Shown here: positions 58,495 through 64,000 of the stretch, piece by piece | Position numbering within the stretch: position 1 is the first letter of the stretch | Layout: every line of letters starts with the position of its first letter | Assembly (NCBI RefSeq): GCF_900103455.1 | Contig: NZ_FNHI01000022.1 | Span: 95,147 to 159,146, forward strand | Reading direction: 5' to 3' | Length of the DNA: 64,000 nucleotides | DNA from: Streptomyces wuyuanensis | Lineage (GTDB): Bacteria; Actinomycetota; Actinomycetes; Streptomycetales; Streptomycetaceae | Made by a program: the position numbers and the translations under genes | Notes under the pieces: model-generated | What the model was told of the DNA's origin: nothing | What the model saw: only the letters and a program-made list of their open reading frames with translations | Database searches by the model: none

Positions 58495-59837
58495 CCGTGC
58501 TGCGCCGTGTCCGACGCCGGTGCGGGCGAGCCGGAGCAGCGGAGCCGGTCAGCGGTGACCGGCGCGCCCTCGGCGACGTTGCGGTCGTAGGTGACCGTCT
58601 TGACCACGACCGGCTCGGAGCCGACGGTGACGTCGAATACGGCGTCGGGGCGGTCGGCCGACCGGAGGCGGGCGCCGGGGAGGGCGGCGGCCAGGGTGGC
58701 CGCGTCGGCCTCGCGTCCGGCCGGGAAGGTGATCACCGCCGGGCCCGCCGGCCGCACGGCGGGGGCGGACGCCGAGGTGTCCGTCACGACGAACCTGCTG
58801 CGCTCCAGCGCCGTGGCGACCTTCGCGTCGTCCACGCGCACCCTGATCCCGGCCGGGTTGGTCTCGGCACGGGTCTCGGGGACGGGCAGGATGCGGGTGT
58901 CGCCGGTGATCGGGCGGTCGGCGCGCAGCGCCTCCCACAGGGCCCTGGCGCGCGACTCGTGCCAGAGCAGCGTGGAGCCCACACCGGGCACGCGGTGGTC
59001 GAAGTGGGAGATCGGAACGGTGGCGAACTCCGTCCGGTCCGCCGGCAGCCGCCCCAGCGTCCAGCCGATGCCGATGAGGTCGTTCATGCCCGTGCGCTCG
59101 TCGGTGCGAACGGACCCGAGCAGCCGGCGTGCCGTGTCCGCCGCCCTCACGGGGTCGGCCAGGGCTCCCCGGACGGTCAGCCCGTCGAGCATGTCGGCGA
59201 GCATGCGCTGCTGGCGGCGGACCCGGCCGAGGTCCCCCGGGGGGTCGAGGTGCCGCGCCCGGGCGTAGCCGAGGGCCCTGTTCCCGTCGAGGTGGTGCGT
59301 GCCCGTGGTGATGTCGAGGCCGGAGTTCTCGTCCCTGAGGGGCTTGTCCGTGCACACGGTCGCACCCCCCAGGTCGTCGACGGCCCGTTCGAATCCGGTG
59401 AAGTCCGTCTCCAGGTAGTGGTCGACGCTCAGGCCGGTGACCTTCTCGACGGTACGCACCGCCAGCGGACCGCGGCCGATCTTGAAGGCCCCGTTGATCT
59501 TCCCGTGCGGGGCTTCCCCTGCCGTGCCCTCGGGCGTGGCGTACTGGACGTAGCTGTCCCGGGGGATGGAGACGACGCTCGCGCGCCGGCGGTCCTCTGA
59601 GAGGTGGACGAGCATCATCACGTCGGTGCAGTCGCAGCCTTCGCCGCCGACGTGCAGTCGCCGCTTCTCGGCGGCCGACAGACCGGCGCGGCTGTCGATG
59701 CCGACGATCAGGATGTTGGTGCCTCGGCCGGGGTTCCGCTCGACGGCTCCGCCTGCGGCGGGTGCGGCCTGCGCGCCGATCCAGGGCCAGGAGGCGAGGC
59801 CGGCCAGCACGGTCAGTCCTGCGATGAGACGGCGCAT
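58491..59837 (-). CDS. LytR-CpsA-Psr (LCP) family protein with C-terminal LytR_C domain
   Basis: This 448-aa protein has an N-terminal signal or membrane helix (LIAGLTVLAGLASWPWIGAQA). The LCP domain has NILIVGIDSRAGL, DCTDVMMLVHLSEDRRRASVVSIPRDSYV, HGKINGAFKIG, TVEKVTGLSVDHYLETDFTGF and RALGYARARHL, including the arginines that bind polyprenyl phosphate. The last 100 residues form a LytR_C domain (IRVRVDDAKVATALERSRFVV). LCP enzymes attach glycopolymers such as teichoic acids to peptidoglycan outside the cell. CDC in GGEGCDCTD is unusual. Confidence 0.9.
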   Translation of the reverse strand: MRRLIAGLTVLAGLASWPWIGAQAAPAAGGAVERNPGRGTNILIVGIDSRAGLSAAEKRRLHVGGEGCDCTDVMMLVHLSEDRRRASVVSIPRDSYVQYATPEGTAGEAPHGKINGAFKIGRGPLAVRTVEKVTGLSVDHYLETDFTGFERAVDDLGGATVCTDKPLRDENSGLDITTGTHHLDGNRALGYARARHLDPPGDLGRVRRQQRMLADMLDGLTVRGALADPVRAADTARRLLGSVRTDERTGMNDLIGIGWTLGRLPADRTEFATVPISHFDHRVPGVGSTLLWHESRARALWEALRADRPITGDTRILPVPETRAETNPAGIRVRVDDAKVATALERSRFVVTDTSASAPAVRPAGPAVITFPAGREADAATLAAALPGARLRSADRPDAVFDVTVGSEPVVVKTVTYDRNVAEGAPVTADRLRCSGSPAPASDTAQHG

Positions 59838-60051
59838 CAGACTCCCCCGGGAGGAACGTCATCGAATACGCCCGACGTTAACCGGACGATCGGAAGAGTC
59901 GGCGCCGGACGCCCGGGCCACGCCGTCAGGGCATGCCGCGGTCACCCGCGTTGGCCAACGGAGGGACCCCCACGGCGGAGGTCCGCGGCCCCGCCGCGGT
60001 GCCCGGCCCCGGTGCCCGGCCCCGGTGCAGACCGCACCGCGGCGGCGGGGG

Positions 60052-60573
60052 TCAGCGCGTGTGCGCCGCGAACGCCTCGTAGGCCGGTTCGTCGAAGAGC
60101 ACGAAGCGGACCTCCTCCACCGAGTCCGTCCCGGTGCCACGGACCGTCTCGGTGGCGATCCGGGCGCCGTCGTCCATCGGCCAGCCGTAGATGCCGGTGG
60201 AGATGGCGGGGAAGGCGACCGTGCGGGCTCCGAGTTCGTCGGCGACCCGCAGGGATTCGCGGTAGCAGGAGGCCAGCTGCTCTGAGCGGTCCTCCGAGCG
60301 GCTGTGAACCGGGCCGACGGTGTGGATGACCCACTGGGCCGGGAGCCTCCCGGCGGTGGTCGCGACCGCCTGACCGGTCGGCAGGCCCTTTCCGTAGTGG
60401 GAGGCTCGCAGCTTCCGGCACTCCTCCAGGATCTCGGGCCCGCCGCGCCGGTGGATCGCCCCGTCCACCCCTCCGCCGCCGAGGAGGGAGGAGTTCGCGG
60501 CGTTGACGACGGCGTCGACGTCCTGCTCGGTGATGTCACCGCGGACGAGCGTGATCGTGGGACGACCGGTCAT
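60052..60573 (-). CDS. Macrodomain protein (O-acetyl-ADP-ribose deacetylase-like)
   Basis: This 173-aa protein is a single MacroD-type domain: TITLVRGDITEQDVDAVVNAANSSLLGGGGVDGAIHRRGG, PAQWVIHTVGP and AFPAISTGIYGWPMDDGARIA. These are the ADP-ribose-binding loops with the catalytic Asn/Asp. It hydrolyses O-acetyl-ADP-ribose, a sirtuin product, or removes ADP-ribose from proteins. A sirtuin (55317-56033) and an ADP-ribosylglycohydrolase-family protein (45849-46925) are encoded within 15 kb, though not in one operon. Confidence 0.93.
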   Translation of the reverse strand: MTGRPTITLVRGDITEQDVDAVVNAANSSLLGGGGVDGAIHRRGGPEILEECRKLRASHYGKGLPTGQAVATTAGRLPAQWVIHTVGPVHSRSEDRSEQLASCYRESLRVADELGARTVAFPAISTGIYGWPMDDGARIATETVRGTGTDSVEEVRFVLFDEPAYEAFAAHTR

Positions 60574-60675
60574 GGCCTCATCATGCCGCCCCGGTCCCGT
60601 CCCGTCGAACGACGGCCCGGCCTGCCGACAGGCGCCCCGGCCGGCCGGTGGGCGCCCCTCGGGGACGGCAGTGGC

Positions 60676-62097
60676 TCAGCGGTCGCCGGCGCGCAGGTGC
60701 CGCCACACCGCCTTGGCAGCGTTGTGCCCGGGCATCCCGTGCACACCCGGACCGGGCGGGGTCGCCGACGAGCAGAGGAACACCGCGGGGTGCGGGGTCC
60801 GGTACGGGAACAGCGTCGGCTTGGGGCGCAGCAGCAGCTGGAGGCCGCTCGCGGCGCCGCACGCGATGTCGCCGCCGACGTAGTTGGCGTTGCGTGCCGC
60901 CAGTTGCGGAGGACCGGCCACGGCGCGGGCGAGCACGAGATCGCGGAAGCCGGGGGCGAAGCGCTCGATCTGCCGCTCCATGGCGTCCGTGAGGTCGCCC
61001 TCCCAGCCGTGGGGGACGTGACCGTAGGCCCAGAAGACGTGCTTGCCCTCGGGGGCCCGGGAGGGGTCGACCAGCGTGGGCTGGGCGGTGATCAGGAACG
61101 GTGTCCCGGGCACGCGGCCGCCGGAAGCCTGGCGCAGCGCCGTGTCGATCTCGCGGCTGCTCGGGCCGATCTGGACGGTCCCGGCGCGTCGCGGTGCCTC
61201 GGCGGTCCACGGGACCGGCCCGTCCAGGGCGTAATCGATCTTGAAGACGCTCGCTCCGTACCGGTAGCCGTCGTAGACCCGGCCCAGGCCCGCGATCCGG
61301 GCGAGTGCGGTGGGCGAGGTGTCGAAGACGTAGGCGCGGGCCGGCGGCAGGTCGTCGAGACGCTTGATCTCGGTTCCCGTGTGGATCGTGCCGCCGCAGT
61401 CGCGTACGAAGGCGGCGAGGGCGTCGGAGATCGACTGCGAGCCGCCGCGCGGCAGCGGCCAGCCCACCGCATGCGCGGCGAGGGCGAAGACGAGGCCGAC
61501 GGCGCCGGTGCCGATCCCGGTCAGCGGGCCGATCACATGGGCGACGAGCCCGGCGAACAGGGCGCGCGCCCGGTCGTCGCGGAAACGCCGCATCAGCCAG
61601 GTGGAGGGAGGAAGCCCGTCGAGGCCGAAGCGGGCCAGGGTGAGCGGATCGCGCGGCAGGGCGCTGAGCGGCAGGGACATGAAGTCCCTGACGAGGGTCT
61701 CCCACCTGCCGAGGTACGGCGCGACCAGACGGCGGTACGCCCCCGCGTCGCGCGGCCCGAACGAGGCGGCGGTCTCGGAGACGGAGCGGGAGAGGACGGC
61801 GGCGGTGCCGTCGTCGAACGGGTGGGCCATGGGCAGCGGCGGCTGGAGCCATTCGAGCCCGTACCGCGCGAGGGGCATGGCGTTGAACGCGGGCGAGCCC
61901 GCGCCCAGCGGGTGCACCGCGGAGCAGGGGTCGTGCCGGAAACCCGGGAGCGTCAGCTCCTCGGTCCTGGCGCCGCCGCCGACGGTGTCCAGGGCCTCGA
62001 ACACGGCGACCGAGAACCCACGGCGGGCCAACTCGGCGGCTGCGGTCAGTCCGTTGGGTCCCGCCCCCACGACGACGGCATCGAGCATCGACGGCAC
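60676..62097 (-). CDS. FAD-dependent oxidoreductase (phytoene desaturase-like)
   Basis: This 473-aa flavoprotein starts at a GTG behind AAGGAG; an ATG 9 bp later is also possible. DAVVVGAGPNGLTAAAELARRGFSVAVFEA is the dinucleotide-binding fold, GGGARTEELTLPGFRHDPCSAVHPLG follows, then PRGGSQSISDALAAFVRDCGGTIHTGTEI and at the end FLCSSATPPGPGVHGMPGHNAAKAV, typical of the CrtI-like oxidoreductase family (COG1233). No carotenoid genes lie nearby, so the substrate is unknown. Confidence 0.88.
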   Translation of the reverse strand: MPSMLDAVVVGAGPNGLTAAAELARRGFSVAVFEALDTVGGGARTEELTLPGFRHDPCSAVHPLGAGSPAFNAMPLARYGLEWLQPPLPMAHPFDDGTAAVLSRSVSETAASFGPRDAGAYRRLVAPYLGRWETLVRDFMSLPLSALPRDPLTLARFGLDGLPPSTWLMRRFRDDRARALFAGLVAHVIGPLTGIGTGAVGLVFALAAHAVGWPLPRGGSQSISDALAAFVRDCGGTIHTGTEIKRLDDLPPARAYVFDTSPTALARIAGLGRVYDGYRYGASVFKIDYALDGPVPWTAEAPRRAGTVQIGPSSREIDTALRQASGGRVPGTPFLITAQPTLVDPSRAPEGKHVFWAYGHVPHGWEGDLTDAMERQIERFAPGFRDLVLARAVAGPPQLAARNANYVGGDIACGAASGLQLLLRPKPTLFPYRTPHPAVFLCSSATPPGPGVHGMPGHNAAKAVWRHLRAGDR

Positions 62098-62183
62098 CTT
62101 GGGACTCCTTCGTCAGCCGGTGGCCAAGGAATCCAGGATATTCGCACGCACCGACAACGCCGCCGGGGGTAGGTTCCCCGGCG

Positions 62184-62984
62184 ATGGACGATGTGATCGG
62201 GACCATGGCCGCTCGGCTCGCGGAGGTGCGGGGCGTACGCGCCGTGGTGCTCGGGGGCAGCCGGGCCCGCGGCACGCACCGGCCCGGCTCGGACTGGGAC
62301 CTGGGCGTCTACTACCGCGGCGGCGTCGACGTGGCGGCCCTGGCCCGGCTCGCCGCGGAGCTGACGGGCGGGCCCGTGGAGGTCGCGGGACCCGGCGGCT
62401 GGGGGCCGTGGGTGAACGGCGGCGCCTGGCTGACCGTGGACGGGGCCGGCGTCGACTGGATCCTGCGCGATCTGGACCGGGTGGAGCGGGTCTGGGCGGA
62501 CTGCCGGGCGGGGCGCTACGAGGTCGGAGTGCAGGCCGGTCACCCGCTGGGGTTCTGGTCGCCCGCGTACGCCGGCGAGGTGGCCCTGTGCCGGGTCCTC
62601 GCCGACCCGGCGGGCGAGGTGACGGCGCTTCGGACGGAGACGGCGTCCTATCCGGAACCCCTGCGCGCGGCCCTGGTCGGCGCGGCGTGGGAGGCCGAGT
62701 TCTCGGTGGCCGCCGCGGCGAAGTCGGCGCCGGGCGGCGACGTACTGCACGCCGGGCTGTGCCTGTCGAGGGCGTTCGGGGTGCTCGTGCAGTCCCTCCA
62801 CGCGTACCACCGTGTCTGGTGCCTCAACGAGAAGGGCGCGCTGGCGGCCGCCGCGGCCCTGCCCGCGGCCCCGCCGGACCTCGTCCCCCGGGTCGAAGCG
62901 GCCCTGCGCGGCCTCGGCCCCGAGGCGGTCGCCTCGGCCGCCGCCCTGACGGCGGAGATCCGCGGCGCCCTGGTACGGCCCTGA
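62184..62984 (+). CDS. Nucleotidyltransferase-domain protein
   Basis: This 266-aa protein begins with a minimal nucleotidyltransferase domain: VRAVVLGGSRARGTHRPGSDWDLGVYY has the GS motif and DxD metal ligands. A DUF4037-like helical half follows (PLGFWSPAYAGEVALCRVLADP, HAGLCLSRAFGVLVQSLHAY). Such proteins may transfer nucleotides to small molecules (aminoglycoside-type) or to proteins. TAGGTT (62170-62175) stands 8 nt before the ATG, so the message is probably leaderless. It is divergent from the oxidoreductase gene. Confidence 0.85.
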   Translation: MDDVIGTMAARLAEVRGVRAVVLGGSRARGTHRPGSDWDLGVYYRGGVDVAALARLAAELTGGPVEVAGPGGWGPWVNGGAWLTVDGAGVDWILRDLDRVERVWADCRAGRYEVGVQAGHPLGFWSPAYAGEVALCRVLADPAGEVTALRTETASYPEPLRAALVGAAWEAEFSVAAAAKSAPGGDVLHAGLCLSRAFGVLVQSLHAYHRVWCLNEKGALAAAAALPAAPPDLVPRVEAALRGLGPEAVASAAALTAEIRGALVRP

Positions 62985-63141
62985 CCGGCGCACGCCGCTC
63001 CCGCGTACGGAGGGTGCCCGCCGGACCCGTGCGTGCCGCGCGCAGTCCCCCGCGCGCACTCCCCCGCGCGCGGCGGGTAGCCGCCGCCGGCCCGGCCGGG
63101 GCCGCGTTCAGGGCCGCGGCACGTGCGACGGCAGGGCGCGT

Positions 63142-63882
63142 TCAGGAACGCGGCGCGGGCAGCCGGCGCGGGGTGAGGCGTTCCTCGACCGCCCTGTCCC
63201 CCTCCCGGAGCACGACGTACGCACCCTTGCCGGGCTGTTCGCTGACGGCCTCGACGAGTTCCGTGCCGCGGTAGACCAGGCCGACCCCGTCGTCGGTGCA
63301 GTGGGTGACCGGAAGGGTACCGTCCGCGACCAGGCGGTGCACCAGCGGCCGGCGGCCGAGGTCGCTGTCGTAGTGCACGCCGTTGCCGTAGGGGAGGAAT
63401 CCGAGGGCGTCGGTGAGCGGGCGCAGCTCCGGTCCGAAGGAGTCCGTGGTGCCACCCCGGAACCAGCAGATCGAGCCCGCGCTGACCCCGCTGAGCACGA
63501 CCCCCGCCCGCCAGGCGCGGCGCAGCACGGTGTCGAGTCCGTGGACCCGCCACACGGCCAGCAGATTCGCCACCGAACCGCCCATGACCCAGACGACGTC
63601 GTGGTCCAGGACGGCGCCCTCGATGTCGTCGAGGTTGGGCATCGGAAAGAGATGAAGGGGTGTCAGGTCGAAGCCGGCCGCACGGGCCGCCTCGCCCATG
63701 CGGAAGGCGAAGTGCTCGGCGTCGCCGATGGCGGTGCCGACGTACATGATCCTGGGTCGGCGCCCGTGGACCCCGGACAGTTCGACGGCGTGGTGGACCA
63801 GCGAGCCGAACGCCACTCTCGTGCGGTCGCCGACGCGGTGTCCGCCCGAGGTGGCGAGGATGGTGGGCTCGGCGGCAGTCAT
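63142..63882 (-). CDS. Peptidase S51 (dipeptidase E/cyanophycinase-like)
   Basis: This 246-aa serine peptidase has ILATSGGHRVG, RPRIMYVGTAIGD, DDIEGAVLDHDVVWVMGGSVANLLAVWR and GVVLSGVSAGSICWF, with the nucleophile Ser in GVSAGS. Then HCTDDGVGLVYRGTELVEA, which resembles the segment containing the catalytic His in PepE. It cleaves dipeptides with N-terminal Asp or similar. TAGGGT lies 6 nt before the ATG, so the transcript is probably leaderless. The last 118 bp of the window beyond it hold nothing recognisable. Confidence 0.88.
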   Translation of the reverse strand: MTAAEPTILATSGGHRVGDRTRVAFGSLVHHAVELSGVHGRRPRIMYVGTAIGDAEHFAFRMGEAARAAGFDLTPLHLFPMPNLDDIEGAVLDHDVVWVMGGSVANLLAVWRVHGLDTVLRRAWRAGVVLSGVSAGSICWFRGGTTDSFGPELRPLTDALGFLPYGNGVHYDSDLGRRPLVHRLVADGTLPVTHCTDDGVGLVYRGTELVEAVSEQPGKGAYVVLREGDRAVEERLTPRRLPAPRS

Positions 63883-64000
63883 GGCGCGACCCTACCGGCC
63901 GGGGTCGACGGCCCTCCCGGCGAGGGCCCGGCCACTGGCGCGGGTTCCGGGCTCCGCGCCGCGAGCACCGCGCCCGCCGGCCCACGGCCCCCTGCCGCCC

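Noticed and set aside
59949..59960. Perfect palindrome CGTTGGCCAACG between the LCP and macrodomain genes
   Set aside because: Single 12-bp copy of common GC-rich words, not near a clear promoter; not enough to call an operator.
60676..62097. Carotenoid biosynthesis gene (crtI)
   Set aside because: The protein is CrtI-like, but no phytoene synthase or other carotenoid genes are adjacent, so only the general family is called.

Overview
This 64-kb window is high-GC, gene-dense actinobacterial DNA, almost certainly the chromosome of a Streptomyces species. The evidence is the strong third-position GC bias, many GTG starts, typical Streptomyces families (DUF397/XRE/ATPase trio, DUF574-type methyltransferase, SAV_2336-type protein, Ada-AlkA fusion) and the crotonyl-CoA carboxylase gene cluster next to phosphatidylserine decarboxylase and synthase genes. 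No rRNA, tRNA, CRISPR array or PKS/NRPS genes were seen.

Layout. 1-1.6 kb: a frameshifted TnpB-like gene abutting a ureohydrolase fragment. 1.8-9.9 kb: a secreted DUF4232 protein, then a three-gene ABC exporter operon on the minus strand (two large FtsX-type permeases and an ATPase). 10.1-14.3 kb: an acetyltransferase, a LapA-type membrane protein, a decayed MFS transporter, a GntR/UTRA regulator and an adenosine deaminase, with copies of one palindrome (TTGTCTGACAA) around the regulator. 14.4-19.6 kb: a four-gene minus-strand operon of peptidases (M55 D-aminopeptidase, M20, S9, S66 LD-carboxypeptidase). 19.8-28.4 kb: a PAS protein, an MFS transporter with a C-terminal tail of beta-sandwich repeats, an SRPBCC protein, a radical SAM protein behind an SOS-like box, a secreted alpha/beta-hydrolase peptidase, an acetyltransferase and a HEAT-repeat protein.

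28.9-40.4 kb is the metabolic core: the ethylmalonyl-CoA pathway. It contains a duplicated 3-hydroxyacyl-CoA dehydrogenase, a TetR regulator, then the tight operon ccr, ecm, malyl-CoA lyase, a MaoC hydratase and an acyl-CoA dehydrogenase, followed by the overlapping pair psd-pssA and a 40-bp perfect palindrome. Together these turn crotonyl-CoA plus CO2 into ethylmalonyl-CoA, methylsuccinyl-CoA, mesaconyl-CoA and beta-methylmalyl-CoA, which is cleaved to glyoxylate and propionyl-CoA. In streptomycetes this pathway also supplies ethylmalonyl-CoA extender units.

41.0-46.9 kb: a WhiJ/AbaA-like regulatory trio, a DUF574 methyltransferase, glycerate kinase, a broken VOC gene and an ADP-ribosylglycohydrolase-family gene. 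47.0-54.5 kb is the most unusual locus: a four-gene operon of a small Trypco1 (CU044_2847) protein, a trypsin-VMAP fusion, a MoxR-type AAA+ ATPase and a 1325-aa protein joining a vWA-like domain, a pseudokinase, a Walker-A-less EccC/FtsK-like domain and TPRs. This fits the predicted vWA-MoxR-VMAP ternary conflict systems, with an unusual third component. 54.6-63.9 kb: a NUDIX hydrolase, a sirtuin, Ogt and Ada-AlkA repair proteins, an LCP protein, a macrodomain protein, a phytoene-desaturase-like oxidoreductase, a nucleotidyltransferase and an S51 peptidase.

Across the window at least nine genes have a TAnnnT box 6-8 nt before the start codon and no evident Shine-Dalgarno sequence in that spacer, suggesting leaderless transcripts. 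All names rest on reading translations by eye; no database search was run.
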